64,000 nt of DNA from a virus, in IMG/VR virus record IMGVR_UViG_3300032285_003468, positions 1 to 64,000 of that record; one strand, given 5' to 3'. Shown one piece after another: positions 22,749-33,633 of the stretch. Positions within the stretch are counted from its first letter, which is position 1. Each line of letters opens with the position of its first letter. The notes under the pieces were generated by a model. It searched no databases, was not told the origin of the DNA, and saw nothing but the letters and a program-made list of their open reading frames with translations. The position numbers and the translations under genes were made by a program.

Positions 22749-25700
22749 TTCATGGCTAATTGGGTCTTCCGGGTGGCCAGAACGATCTTCGGGTCAGCGG
22801 GTTTGATCTTCCCGGAGATCATCATCTTGTCTACCACCGAGGCGGCGTAGAGGTTGGCAGCGCCGTTGACGTTGGTTCCCTGGAGGAATGATTGAGCCAT
22901 GTCCTGGGGCATCTTGACGAGCTGTTGCACGGCCTCCGGTGTCAGTACCTTGCGGAGATACTCTCCACGGGCTAAGACAAACTCCCTCCAAGCGTCGTTA
23001 CCGAGGTCTCCGACCCGGGCCATCGTACCCTTGCTGTCTGCAAATACGGGGGTGCTCTTGTTGGCTTTCGGAATGAAGAGCCCGTGCTCGGAGAGCGGAG
23101 TGAGAACCGGGTGATTCTCGGTCGACGAGTGGATCCAGCGATCGAACACGGGGTCCAAGGCGTTCTTGGTGATGGGCTCTCCAAGCTGATTGAGGGCGGG
23201 CTTGTCGTATCCGATGTAGGCAGGAGAGAAAGCCCAGAGCTTGTTGAGGATCGAACTTTGATCCAGGACCGGAGTCTTGTGTTCGGGGTTGATAAGACCC
23301 TCTCCGACCTGACGTGCGGTGCGGAGGATCGAGGGGTTGGTGAACTGAGTGGCGGGGCTGAGGACAAAGTTCTCGATTCCGCGCACACCCTTCTCTCCTT
23401 CTCCGCCGAAGAAGATGTCGACAAGGTTCTTGGCTCCGTTGAGGAAGTGGTGCTGGAGGGGGGCGCGGAAAGCCGCGACGGCCATGCCGAGCAATTTCTC
23501 CTCGCTCATTGAAATGGTTGCACCCGGAGCGATCCTTCCGTTGACCCTCGGAGGAGGATTGTTGTAGACCACCTCGTCGTGGATTTGCCCCAAGACGGGC
23601 AGGAGTAGGTTAAAGCCGGGGATTGCCTTGTAGGGGAGGACCTGGCCACCGATGCGGATTGAGTTGGGCATCCATCCTGTGGACATCAACTGGCTTTTCT
23701 TGGCGGCATCCTTCGGACCCTCTCCATAAACCGCAAAGGTAGGCGAGGGCTCCCCGGTCTCAAGCTCGTGATTCAATTCCTTGAGGAAAGCTATTACGAC
23801 TCCTCCCATGAGGGTTGTTCCAATTACCGAACGCGCCATCAAGGCGGTGGTCCTTGGGTCACCGGGCTGATAGCGCTCGTGAGCATAAGGGGAGTCCGAA
23901 CCAAAGAAGAGGTCCGAGGGGTTGATGTTCTTGGCCTTGAGGAAACCGAAGGGAGTGTACTCCAAACCAGAGTTGGTGACGGTGGCCAGGATTCGGATGA
24001 AGGGGAAGCAGTAACGCATGACCGGGAACTGCTGAGTCATCTTTCCAATGGCGGCCGCAGTATACCCCGCAAATCCCGTCATCTTGCCCTTGAGGGTGGC
24101 CTCCTTGGCAAAGTCCAGGGCGTTCTCCTGCACGTCTGGATTGACTGCTTCGGGCAAGTTGTTCTGGAGGTGGAGCTGATCCAGATGCCAGGCTTTAGCA
24201 AACTCTGCTGTCTTCTCGTCAAAGCCCTTAAACATACCTGCTTTCGCATCGTCCTCCAGTTGCTTGCGGGCAGCGGCCATCTCTTGCTGAGTGGGCTCGA
24301 AGATGCGGCGGACCTTCTCGTCAAGCTCGCGTCCCTTGATTCCTCCTTCGAGGTAGGCGGCACGGGTGGCAAGACGCATGGCAAGCTCCCGGGTGGGTCC
24401 GAAGTTGATTGCGTCAAAGGCCATCATGGCCCTGCCACCGATTGCGGCGAACCGGTTGTATCCCCGGAAGAACTTTCCTGCGGCTCCGTCTCCACCCCAA
24501 TCGCTGTCCGCAATCGCGTCGGATCCGCGCTTGGCAATACCCATCTCACCAGCAATACCCATCTCACCAGTGCGGAGAGATCCGATCGCCTGTTTGATGT
24601 GAACGTTTCCACGGGCACCACCGGCACCCGGCAGAACCATCGAGTTGAGGAAGTCTTTCATGAACCCAAAGACCTCGGCCGTCGAAGCCCCGTTTGCCAT
24701 AGCCTGGTGCATGTGTCCGTAAGCCAGGGAAGCACCCATGACTCGGGAGTTGAGTAGTCCACTGAACCCGTGCGTCATGAACGTCTGGGGCCCGGTCAGA
24801 ATGAGCGAACGGAAAATCTCGGGACCGAGTTGTGACACGGCCTTCCAAACTTTCTGCCACCCATCAGCCTTGTCGAAGTCGGCCTTGAGAATGTGCATGG
24901 CAAGGGCCGAGCGATACCGGGCCTTCTCCCATTCCTTCAGGGCCCCCTCGGGCATGTTGAGAATTCTGTTGGCGGCCTGACGCATCTCTCGGGCGGTCTT
25001 GGCGTCGTATCCGGTAATGCCGAGGGACTCCAGGACTTTCTGGTCGAGGAAATCCGCGTCGTAACCACCCGTGCGGAGCATGCCAGTCAGGGCGTTGACT
25101 ACGTCTTTGGATTTGCCGCCGAGTAGATCCCCGTAAACCTCGTCCACGAGATCCGCTGCGAGACCCTTTGCCATGCGGCCGTGGGCCTGCTCGTAGAGAT
25201 TGCGAAGCTGCTGATTGAGGGCGGTCACCTTGTTGGGGTTAGCCTTGTCTCCTCCCAGGGCTTCCTTGACCACCGACTTCATGTAGTCGTAATCGGAATC
25301 GAGCATGCCCAAGTTGTCCGTAATCTTCTTGATGGTATCGGGATCTTCTATTCCGAAGGTCTCCAATAGTCTTCCTGCGGCCGACACCGCACGCTCAGCG
25401 ATCTTCTGTTTGGCTTCCGCCAGGCCGTCGCGAAGCTGGTCCATGTTGATCTTCTCGGAAACGGAATCCTCGACGGTCCCTCCGATGATCGCTTTCTGGA
25501 AAGCGCGGATGTAATCCTGTGCGCTGAACTTTGCGAGCATGCGGCGTAGCGACATTGCCTGTGCAGACTCGGTTCCGACCGCGATCGAAATACCCTCTGC
25601 CTCGCGGCGGTACTTGTCGTAGCTGCGAAGTAGCGTGGGGTCAACGGGTTTCCCTGCGGCAATGTTGGCCCGGATCTGTTCGGCCCTGGAACCGAACTGA

Positions 25701-28700
25701 CTTGCAAGGATGGTAGCCACCGCTTGCTTGTCTTTCGGTGCGATCTTTGCGTAGGGCTGCTTGATTTTATCGAGAGCGCCACGCAAATCGTCCTTGTAAT
25801 TGTTAATGAAATTCTCTGCCTCGGCGGTAGTTTCCTCCTCGGTCGTCGGGATGTAGGTGAAGGGATCGTTCTCGTCGTTGTAAATTGACTCGGAGACCTT
25901 GGGCGCGGAAGCTCCCTTGCGGTACATGATCTCGTCGTCTCCTTGAGCGACTTTGCTTTCGACATCTTCGACCGAGGTTCCTTTCTTGGGGAAAACGTCC
26001 ACGTCGAAATAATGAAGTTGGCCGTTTCGGTCCCTCATTACGTTCTTCGGTCCCTGGTCGTAAATCCCAACGCCCAATCCTTTGTGCTCCCAAATGTCGG
26101 CGTCACGGCTTCCGTCCACACGGGTGAAACCACGGGCTTCTAGGTCTTTGGCGATTTCCTTGCGAGTCGCCGGGCGTCCCTCGAAGAAAGGTTGCGAGGT
26201 GACGACTTGAGGAAGCTGCCCCTCTCCGGTATTGACCAGGCCCTCGAAACGAGTGCCGGTTCCGAAGATCAGGTTGTTGAGGTGGAGCGAGGTGAGATAA
26301 TCGTATGCTGATCCCTTGGCACCCAGAGACCCGTCGCCGATGTCGTCGGCGTGTGTAATCTTTACGATCCTGTTTGACTGAGGATCCAGGTATGTCGTGT
26401 GCTCGGCTCCGGCGATCGGTTCTCCGTCTTTGTCTCGGAGTAGGGTGCGGTCGTTTACAATCCGCTTAAAGAAAGCGGGAACTATGTTCAGCCCAGCTTT
26501 ATCGACCGCTGCTTTTAATAGTCCGAAGGAATCTGAGAGGGAGCGTTGCGTGCGGCCATTGCTCGTATTTCCTGCTCCGACATCTTTGGCCTGTTTTGCA
26601 AGCTCTCCAAGGCCCGACGCTTTGCGGTAAGGGCTTTCACGATTGAGTCCTTCTCGGTAGAGGAAACCGACTTGTGGTGAGTTTTCGTCATGAGGGATAC
26701 TATTATACTCTTTTTCCGCCCCAGAGTCAATCCCCGATTTGGCGTACAGCGGTTCCTCACTTAGTTCTTGACTTGAACTTTCCTCCGGGGGCCCCGTGCT
26801 GGGTGCCTCCTCGGTGCCAGTCTGATCTTCAGCTACTGGCTCTGGGAATCTGCTGAGGCGCTCGTCTCGGGTTCCTGAGAGGGACTCGGGGGCGTGTTGC
26901 TCGAAGGCTTCGTTGACGATCTCGGCGTACCGCCGACGAAAGCCAAGGATGTCCCGTATTTTGCTATTGCCTCCTCCGGAGACAATTTGCTCACGGTATG
27001 AATCCCCTTCTGGATGGTCTTGCCAGTTGTTTTCATGAGAGTCTACAGTAGTCTGAACGTGATCCACCTGTAAAGGAAATTCGTTCTTGGTTCCCCAAGC
27101 TAGGATTGCGTTTTCGAGTTTTCCGGCTTGCGCTTCCGTCAAGCTCTTTGGCGTGTAGGTCCCTTTCTTGGTGCCTACAATCATAGCTCTCTCGCCGTCG
27201 CGGTAAGGCTGAACCGTCATCCCAGATAGACCGGCTTCTTTAGCCATAGAGTCTAACTGCTCGGGTGTGAACTTACCTCCGCCCTGGGGGTGGACAAATA
27301 AAGCAAGGCTATCTTTTCCGCCCTTGTCGAACGTGGCCGTCATGGTTCCGCCTTGCTCGGAGACAAGAGCCAGCGCGTTAGACAGCATCCCGGCAGCCTC
27401 TCGGCTTCCGAGTACCTCAATCGCGGTGCTGGGATTAGACGCACCTCCCCATCTTCCGTAAGTCGAGGAAATTGATCTTATCCGGAGAGAGCCTCCGATG
27501 ATCTTGGCTAGCTCAGGCACGACTTTAGAAATGACTTGAGTCGTGATCGCGGCCTGCTTTTCGGGAGCTAGGTTTGAGATATCAGGGAATGATCCGGGCA
27601 GCCTGTTTCCGTACGAGTAGCTTACCTCGGCGTAAATGTGGGACGTGTTCTGAGCCATCGTGCTGGCGATGGTAGATTCAGGCAACCCATACTGGCGAAG
27701 CAGTCTCATCCATCCTACGGCTTGCACTTCGGACGGGGTCCAGTTTCCGCCTTCCCAACCAACCTCGTTAAGGTGCTTGGTGAGGTCGTTGCCCCACTCG
27801 GAAATTCCTTCGTACTGACCCGAGCTAGGAGATCCCACTTGATCGACACCGAGGGGGATTGGCTTCTTGCCCTGAACTTTGACGCTGATCTTAGACGGCT
27901 GAACGACTTCTTTTCCTTTTACCATCGTCGACTTGGTCTGAATCACGTCAATCTTCACGGGTTTTCCGTCGATAAAAAGATCACCCTCTTCAGCCATTTC
28001 TTTAAGTCGAGTCAGGGTAGCCTGATCAACGTGACCACTATCACGGCCAGTGTGTACGTCGGCGACAAAAGGTGCTCCCGACTCCAGGCTGTGGCCCATG
28101 TAGGTGCGGGTCGAGCGTTGAAATCCAGCGTCTACAAAGTCGGTCAGCTTCTGCCCGAAACCTTTTTTCGGGACCGTGTTGGTTAGAATGCCTTCGATCT
28201 TCTCGTCAGCAAGCCCGCCCTTCTTGCCCGTGCTGATTCCGTTGAGTCGGTCTTCAACGCGGAACACGTTGCGGAGAGCACCGGCCGGTGTCTCGTTCTG
28301 CTGAGCGCCTAGCCAGGCCATCATCATGGTCGGAGCGTTCTCCTCACCGAAGATGCGCGTAAAATTATCCTTCAGCTCGTTGTACCAATTACGGAAGGAA
28401 TGGATGTCCTGGTTCGATAGCCACTTCTCGGTCTCTTCGACCCAATCACCATAGGGCTTACCACCGAATTTTTTCTGCGCACCGACAACGATCGGGCGTC
28501 CCTGCTTATCCTGGAACTTGGTTAGGGGATTCCTTGCAATACCGGTTCCTTCACGGCGGTTGTTTTTCTGCGAGACGTTCTTGACGTAATTCCCGGCGGC
28601 CTCGCGCAGGAAGTCGAGACCAGTCTGGTCGAGTCCAGCTTGGCGCATGATCTCTTCTTTGGGAATGGTGTACTCTCTGCCAGAGTTGGTAAGCGTGAGA

Positions 28701-31700
28701 ATGTGATCGACGGCATGGGCCAGAGCGGAGCTGTCATTAACCCCAAGACCAAACATACTGCGGACGCCTTTGACGAAAGCATTCCAGGCGTTGATTACTT
28801 TAGTGGTATTTCCAACTCCCTTGTAAAGCTCGTTCGGGTCTTCGATCTCGATCTTGCGAAGCATGTTCTGGAACGCTTCGTTGGACATGGCGTGAGTAAC
28901 AAACTCTTCGATGTTGCTCCACCCGTAGTGGTTTAAATCGTCGTTGGTGAGGGCAGCGTCGGCGCGGCGGGTGGCGTCGATCTTTTCGTCAGTTGTGAGA
29001 CCCTGTTTCTTTGCTTCCTGGAGGGCTCGATCATAGACTTTCTGCAACCCTGTCACAGCGCGTTTCTGAAGAGCTGACAGGGAGTCAAAGTTTTCGGGTT
29101 TCAGGAAACCACGGATCAGGGAGTGGAATGCTTCGTGCAGGAGGGTCTCTTCGTCGAGCTTTCCGTCCTTACCGGCAATCACATGGATCTCGTTAGTCTT
29201 CGGGTCCCAGTAACCGAGGATTCCGTCTCCGAGGGACTCGTGGAAATTGGTTTTAGAATTTTCGATAGCACCCGACTGAAGGACCATCTTACCGAGAGCC
29301 TTGTAGAGCTTGTTCTCGGTCGAGTTGACCATCTTCTGGAGTAGCTTCTTGGTGCTCTCGGTACGGAGGATCGGACCCTCTTTGCCTTGCGGGGCGGAGG
29401 GGTTGAAACGGAAACGGCGTTGTTCGTCGTTAACGTTAATCACGTCTCCCGGGAAGTTGTCCCGGCCGATCATCTGGTTAAGAGATTCGGGGCTCCGGAA
29501 AGCCTTTGCAATGGGGTCGCGGTCGCTCATTGGGCGGGCCCCGTTGCGGGCTGCCTCAAGCGATTCCTGATTCCCTGCAACAATGGACTTCAGCTCCCTG
29601 GAGTCCTCTTGCGAAACTCCGCGATTGGCGATCAAACGGAGTGCGACTGCCATGCGCTTAACGAGATCGTTGTTCTCGTTGCGAACAAAATCCATTGCGT
29701 CGGAAATCTGGCTATCGCTATAAGATTTTTGAGTTCCCTCGTAGTCGGCTCCGGTGGCACCCATGTCAGGGCCTTCGGGTTCTTCGGGGGTTTCTTCGCC
29801 GGTAGCCTGGGAACGAACTTCGTCCTTCCAGTTTTCTCCGTCGTCGATTATGGCGGGCCCTTCAGATACTGCTTTCTGATTTTCAAACCCCTCGTTATTC
29901 CGGGTCTGAGTTTTTCCAGTCGCCTGCGCGTTTAGCTTGACCTTTCCGATCGTGTCGGCGGCAGCTTTTAGAAGCAAATTGGCAACGCTGTAGGGAGTCT
30001 CGGCACCAGCGGTAGCTTTTACGCCCTCCTGGCGGCCTTGCCATTTCGCGAGGATTGCCTCGGCCTTGCCTTTGTCGGCGCGGTTCTTGAGATACTTAAA
30101 AGTCTCGTAAAGAGCCCCGTTACGGAGGGCCTCTACAGACTCGGGGCCTACGATTGCGGCCCACTTCGGGAATGTGTCTTGAATTGCCTTGTCGAGGTAT
30201 TCCCAAAGTCCGTTGGTGAAAGGCTGCTGGTCCTCGGGGATTGAATTTGCCAGCTTGACCGAGTCCTCGGGCTTGTAGAGATCTAAGACGTCGGTCTTAC
30301 CGCCGCGCTCGATGCTGCGCTTGGCGTCGTGGAAAATGGGTTTCCCTTCCTTGTCGACTCGTCCCGTATCAACGGGTTGGATTGCCGGGGTGGGTGCCGG
30401 TGCGATGTCCTCGGGGGAGAAAGTGTTGCGGTCGTCAACGGGCTTAACCGGCTCGGCGGGTTGTGAGGCAACAGGGTTTCCTGAAGCATCCAATACAACC
30501 GGTTGGCTCGGCTCGGCGGCCGAAGATTCCAAAGGGGCCTCAGGTGCCTGTTCGACGGGAGGAATAACCCCTTCCGAGACGGGCTCAGCGGCCTGTGTGT
30601 CAGTCGGGGGCGTAGTAACTTCTTCAGCGGGCTGAGCGCCCCAACGCTGATAAATGTCGTGAACGGCGCTGAGGTTAGTCGGAGTTCCTCGGGTGGCCTC
30701 TCCTCGGGGAGATTCACTGACGGGGGTAGGGGTGGGATTCTGGTTAATGTCGGGTCCGACCGGGTATCCTTCTCCGGGTTCCACGGGAGGCACGTACCCT
30801 GGCTCCCCGGGCTCCTGATAAGATCTCGTAAATTTGGTGCGATTTTCAGGCTCTGCCTCAGTCTTGGTCTCAGCAGCGGGTTCTTCAGTTGCCTCTTCAG
30901 CCGTACGGTCCGTAAGGGCGAGTAGCGCCTTCGCGGTCTCCGGTGCGTCGGCCTGGAGGGCGTTGTCAGAGGCAGCCTTGAGCCTTTCGATTTGCTCGGC
31001 GCTCTTTTGCTGATCCTCTTCGGATAGACCCTCTTCCTTTGGCTTGGCTTCGGCCACGGGCTTTTCCCCTGCGACCTTGCCGCCGGGAGTAAGGCCACCC
31101 AGAATCGCCATATCACGCATGGAATGCAGGACATCTGAGCCCGTCGGTAGGGGTGTCTCTTCGACGGTCCCGTCTCCGGCGACCGCGTTGATACCCTTAC
31201 GTGCGGCGTAATCTGCATACGGGAAAGCGGCACCACCAACTCCGCTGAGAGCGGCTTTCTTGGCGGCTTCTCCAAGACCCATCTTGGCGTAATTTCCGAT
31301 CGACTTAGCGGCCATCCCACCCATGACGCCAGCGTTGCCGATTGCGGCCACATCTTTGTTTTTCTGCTGGGCTTCATTGATGGCCTGGTCGACGCCTGCG
31401 ACTTGTTCGCCTTTCTTGATTGCTTTGTCGGTCAGTAGGGATCCAGCAGAAAACTCAAGTGCGGGAAGAGCAAACTCGGCACCCAGGGCTAGGGGAACCT
31501 TGACATAACTTGGGAGGGGGGCTTTGAGAGCGGCTTGAGCCAGTTTTTGGTTAACACCCCCCATAGCATGGGAGGCAAATTCACCTCCCTTCATGGAACC
31601 ATACGCTTCAGCGGCGGCGGAACCACCGGCAAGTGCAGCCTGACCGGGGTCAGAGGCAATCTCTTTTCCGGCTCCCTTAACCGTATCCACGGCGCTAGCT

Positions 31701-31870
31701 AGGACCCCCTTATTGCTTTGGGTGTTTAAGTGGTCCGAGATCTCGTCGACTGAATAGCCCGATTTCCTAGCCCCCTCGACATCAAATCCAGGGTTCTGGG
31801 TCGCAAGATAACTCTGGATTTCGTCGTCGGAGTATCCCGCTTGGCGGGCTCCGGCTAGGTCAAAGGCCAT
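22745..31870 (-). CDS. Giant polyvalent virion protein (3041 aa)
   Basis: Visible parts: two 'GYSxDEI' repeats (about 13-50); a Gly/Ala-rich region (about 70-230) that may touch membrane; a Pro/Glu linker (about 280-500); a zinc peptidase domain with HEAFH (912-916) and a third-ligand 'NIEEFVTHAM' near 986; an unassigned domain (about 1290-1640); a kinase-like domain of the polyvalent-protein type (about 1795-1960: 'YLDPQSNRIVKITH', 'GIYDQGPKNVMRDRNGQLHYFDVD'); helical C-terminal parts (about 2040-3000) with an LPD38-like stretch near 2357 (RSLILTGPQTFMTHGF). Such proteins are packaged and ejected into the host with DNA. 13.6% of the window is spent on it. Confidence 0.8.
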   Translation of the reverse strand: MAFDLAGARQAGYSDDEIQSYLATQNPGFDVEGARKSGYSVDEISDHLNTQSNKGVLASAVDTVKGAGKEIASDPGQAALAGGSAAAEAYGSMKGGEFASHAMGGVNQKLAQAALKAPLPSYVKVPLALGAEFALPALEFSAGSLLTDKAIKKGEQVAGVDQAINEAQQKNKDVAAIGNAGVMGGMAAKSIGNYAKMGLGEAAKKAALSGVGGAAFPYADYAARKGINAVAGDGTVEETPLPTGSDVLHSMRDMAILGGLTPGGKVAGEKPVAEAKPKEEGLSEEDQQKSAEQIERLKAASDNALQADAPETAKALLALTDRTAEEATEEPAAETKTEAEPENRTKFTRSYQEPGEPGYVPPVEPGEGYPVGPDINQNPTPTPVSESPRGEATRGTPTNLSAVHDIYQRWGAQPAEEVTTPPTDTQAAEPVSEGVIPPVEQAPEAPLESSAAEPSQPVVLDASGNPVASQPAEPVKPVDDRNTFSPEDIAPAPTPAIQPVDTGRVDKEGKPIFHDAKRSIERGGKTDVLDLYKPEDSVKLANSIPEDQQPFTNGLWEYLDKAIQDTFPKWAAIVGPESVEALRNGALYETFKYLKNRADKGKAEAILAKWQGRQEGVKATAGAETPYSVANLLLKAAADTIGKVKLNAQATGKTQTRNNEGFENQKAVSEGPAIIDDGENWKDEVRSQATGEETPEEPEGPDMGATGADYEGTQKSYSDSQISDAMDFVRNENNDLVKRMAVALRLIANRGVSQEDSRELKSIVAGNQESLEAARNGARPMSDRDPIAKAFRSPESLNQMIGRDNFPGDVINVNDEQRRFRFNPSAPQGKEGPILRTESTKKLLQKMVNSTENKLYKALGKMVLQSGAIENSKTNFHESLGDGILGYWDPKTNEIHVIAGKDGKLDEETLLHEAFHSLIRGFLKPENFDSLSALQKRAVTGLQKVYDRALQEAKKQGLTTDEKIDATRRADAALTNDDLNHYGWSNIEEFVTHAMSNEAFQNMLRKIEIEDPNELYKGVGNTTKVINAWNAFVKGVRSMFGLGVNDSSALAHAVDHILTLTNSGREYTIPKEEIMRQAGLDQTGLDFLREAAGNYVKNVSQKNNRREGTGIARNPLTKFQDKQGRPIVVGAQKKFGGKPYGDWVEETEKWLSNQDIHSFRNWYNELKDNFTRIFGEENAPTMMMAWLGAQQNETPAGALRNVFRVEDRLNGISTGKKGGLADEKIEGILTNTVPKKGFGQKLTDFVDAGFQRSTRTYMGHSLESGAPFVADVHTGRDSGHVDQATLTRLKEMAEEGDLFIDGKPVKIDVIQTKSTMVKGKEVVQPSKISVKVQGKKPIPLGVDQVGSPSSGQYEGISEWGNDLTKHLNEVGWEGGNWTPSEVQAVGWMRLLRQYGLPESTIASTMAQNTSHIYAEVSYSYGNRLPGSFPDISNLAPEKQAAITTQVISKVVPELAKIIGGSLRIRSISSTYGRWGGASNPSTAIEVLGSREAAGMLSNALALVSEQGGTMTATFDKGGKDSLALFVHPQGGGKFTPEQLDSMAKEAGLSGMTVQPYRDGERAMIVGTKKGTYTPKSLTEAQAGKLENAILAWGTKNEFPLQVDHVQTTVDSHENNWQDHPEGDSYREQIVSGGGNSKIRDILGFRRRYAEIVNEAFEQHAPESLSGTRDERLSRFPEPVAEDQTGTEEAPSTGPPEESSSQELSEEPLYAKSGIDSGAEKEYNSIPHDENSPQVGFLYREGLNRESPYRKASGLGELAKQAKDVGAGNTSNGRTQRSLSDSFGLLKAAVDKAGLNIVPAFFKRIVNDRTLLRDKDGEPIAGAEHTTYLDPQSNRIVKITHADDIGDGSLGAKGSAYDYLTSLHLNNLIFGTGTRFEGLVNTGEGQLPQVVTSQPFFEGRPATRKEIAKDLEARGFTRVDGSRDADIWEHKGLGVGIYDQGPKNVMRDRNGQLHYFDVDVFPKKGTSVEDVESKVAQGDDEIMYRKGASAPKVSESIYNDENDPFTYIPTTEEETTAEAENFINNYKDDLRGALDKIKQPYAKIAPKDKQAVATILASQFGSRAEQIRANIAAGKPVDPTLLRSYDKYRREAEGISIAVGTESAQAMSLRRMLAKFSAQDYIRAFQKAIIGGTVEDSVSEKINMDQLRDGLAEAKQKIAERAVSAAGRLLETFGIEDPDTIKKITDNLGMLDSDYDYMKSVVKEALGGDKANPNKVTALNQQLRNLYEQAHGRMAKGLAADLVDEVYGDLLGGKSKDVVNALTGMLRTGGYDADFLDQKVLESLGITGYDAKTAREMRQAANRILNMPEGALKEWEKARYRSALAMHILKADFDKADGWQKVWKAVSQLGPEIFRSLILTGPQTFMTHGFSGLLNSRVMGASLAYGHMHQAMANGASTAEVFGFMKDFLNSMVLPGAGGARGNVHIKQAIGSLRTGEMGIAGEMGIAKRGSDAIADSDWGGDGAAGKFFRGYNRFAAIGGRAMMAFDAINFGPTRELAMRLATRAAYLEGGIKGRELDEKVRRIFEPTQQEMAAARKQLEDDAKAGMFKGFDEKTAEFAKAWHLDQLHLQNNLPEAVNPDVQENALDFAKEATLKGKMTGFAGYTAAAIGKMTQQFPVMRYCFPFIRILATVTNSGLEYTPFGFLKAKNINPSDLFFGSDSPYAHERYQPGDPRTTALMARSVIGTTLMGGVVIAFLKELNHELETGEPSPTFAVYGEGPKDAAKKSQLMSTGWMPNSIRIGGQVLPYKAIPGFNLLLPVLGQIHDEVVYNNPPPRVNGRIAPGATISMSEEKLLGMAVAAFRAPLQHHFLNGAKNLVDIFFGGEGEKGVRGIENFVLSPATQFTNPSILRTARQVGEGLINPEHKTPVLDQSSILNKLWAFSPAYIGYDKPALNQLGEPITKNALDPVFDRWIHSSTENHPVLTPLSEHGLFIPKANKSTPVFADSKGTMARVGDLGNDAWREFVLARGEYLRKVLTPEAVQQLVKMPQDMAQSFLQGTNVNGAANLYAASVVDKMMISGKIKPADPKIVLATRKTQLAMK

Positions 31871-31876
31871 GGGTAA

Positions 31877-33616
31877 TTATTTGTTGAAGCTCGAAAGAGG
31901 TGCGCGGTTAGCAGGCGGTATATTAACTCCATCCTGGCCTCCCGAGTCAACTCCTTCTTCAGGAGTCTGCTCTCCGAGTTCCGACAACTTGTTGTCCATA
32001 ATCTTGATCGCCTGGTCGGTGTATTTGAGCCTCTGCTCCATCCCGGCCCTTACCTTTGGATCGATCATGGTCTGCGGATTGAGGAGTGACTTCTGGTAGT
32101 TGTAGGCATCACGCATCAACTTCTCTCGGGTGGACACAATGTGTCCGACGTTACGAGTGTTGGCCACTTCCGTTGCGCGGTTGAGGTTGTCGTAGAAGTG
32201 GCGATCGGTCTGCGCGAACTTGGCGTAATCGAGAGTCTGATTCGACTGGGCGATGTCCATTTGCTGCGCGGTCTTGTTCGCCTCCATCTCCGGTGCAAAC
32301 ATGGTGAGGGCGTGCTTGTCAGCCTGTGCCTGGAGGGGGTTGCCGTACTGAACAGGTGTCATTGCCATTCCGTAGGCAAGACGATCCGCCGGGTTCAGGG
32401 TCTTACCAGCGGAGGCCATACGAAGCTCCTGACGAGCCATGTCCATAATCGGATTGTGGTGGCGAGGATCCGCTTCGGGCAAGAACCTCTCGGCTGACCC
32501 GCCTTCGAGTTTTGCGCGAGTCATAGCTGCTGCGGCCACGTCGGAAGCCGCGTTGGCGTTTGCAATAGGATCGGCCGAAGGCCCGACGCCCAGGGCTGAT
32601 TCCAGATTCCTTTCAGCATGAACCCGGTCGATGAAATTGTGATAACGATCTAGGCTGGCTTTTTCTGCCGCCTCTTTATTTTGCTGAACCCGATAGGAAG
32701 CAGCCTCCATCTCGGACAACTGCTTGTCTTCGTCGTCTGCGGGGGTTGCGGGAGCCGCAGGAGTTTGTGCTACTGGAGCCTGGGGGGTTTGCTGAGCAGG
32801 CTGTTCGGCCGTCTTGGGTTTGTACCCTGTAAGTTTGTCATAAGCACCCGTGGCAAGTCGCTGTCCTCCATATCCACCAAGTCCTTGAACGATAAAATCA
32901 GCGGGTCCGGACTCAATTCCTAGCAGCCCTGCGGCCGTGCGACCGGCCAAACTTCCGGCACCTGCAACGACTCCGCGAAGGGGGTCGCCACTTTCCTTGT
33001 AGGCTTCGTATCCGTATAGAGCGTCTCCCACGAGAGGAATGCTCTTCTTTCCGGCTCCCTTGAGAAGGGCACCAATACCTTTGCTTCCTGCGAGGGCCTC
33101 GCTTGCGGCGGCTTCCGCTTCGGGGGTTGCGGCTTCAGGTCGAAGCGCAAGAGTGCGATCCGGGTTTGTGTTTACCTCAGGTCCCACCCGGACAAGAGTG
33201 CGGTCCGGTTCTGCGGGCATGGTAAACTTTCCTTGGGCGGCACCCTGGGCTTGATCGACTGTTTGACGGGCTTGATTTCGTAGACCCTCAAAAGCCGTTT
33301 TACGTTGCTGGCTGGTAGGATAATTTCCTTGAGCGTCGGGTTCACCAGCGGAAATTCTCCTCATCTCTTCCACCTGGTTCTGCATCACGTTGGGCTTCGG
33401 AGCGTCCTCAACGATCCCTCCCGACATTTGACTTGCCGAAGAAACGGGCGCAGCCGCAGGCGTAGCGGATGGCTGGCCGATAATGACGGGATCGGCATAA
33501 GCGCTACGCTTTACGGGTTCTGCCGCAGATGCGGATGTAGCCGTTCCTGGGGCGTCCTGTTGTTGGAGCCTTTGAAGAGCGGCTTGGTATTTGTCAGAGA
33601 TGGGTGCGTCGGCCAT
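31877..33616 (-). CDS. Ala/Pro/Gln-rich probable internal virion protein
   Basis: 579 residues. Ala/Pro/Gln-rich with a central Gly/Ala segment (GLLGIESGPADFIVQGLGGYGGQRLATGAYDKLTG) able to insert into membrane, then a coiled half (EMEAASYRVQQNKEAAEKASLDRYHNFIDRVHAERN). Internal core proteins of podophages have this type of composition. It lies 6 bp upstream of the giant gene. An ATATACCG site (31916-31923, minus) near its 3' end lies about 45 bp before the giant start. Confidence 0.55.
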   Translation of the reverse strand: MADAPISDKYQAALQRLQQQDAPGTATSASAAEPVKRSAYADPVIIGQPSATPAAAPVSSASQMSGGIVEDAPKPNVMQNQVEEMRRISAGEPDAQGNYPTSQQRKTAFEGLRNQARQTVDQAQGAAQGKFTMPAEPDRTLVRVGPEVNTNPDRTLALRPEAATPEAEAAASEALAGSKGIGALLKGAGKKSIPLVGDALYGYEAYKESGDPLRGVVAGAGSLAGRTAAGLLGIESGPADFIVQGLGGYGGQRLATGAYDKLTGYKPKTAEQPAQQTPQAPVAQTPAAPATPADDEDKQLSEMEAASYRVQQNKEAAEKASLDRYHNFIDRVHAERNLESALGVGPSADPIANANAASDVAAAAMTRAKLEGGSAERFLPEADPRHHNPIMDMARQELRMASAGKTLNPADRLAYGMAMTPVQYGNPLQAQADKHALTMFAPEMEANKTAQQMDIAQSNQTLDYAKFAQTDRHFYDNLNRATEVANTRNVGHIVSTREKLMRDAYNYQKSLLNPQTMIDPKVRAGMEQRLKYTDQAIKIMDNKLSELGEQTPEEGVDSGGQDGVNIPPANRAPLSSFNK

Positions 33617-33633
33617 AAAAAGTTAACCTTGGT

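Noticed and set aside
31877-33616. Tape-measure protein
   Set aside because: Too short of coiled coil, and no tail tube or tail assembly genes; the tail-tubular-like adaptor points to a short tail.
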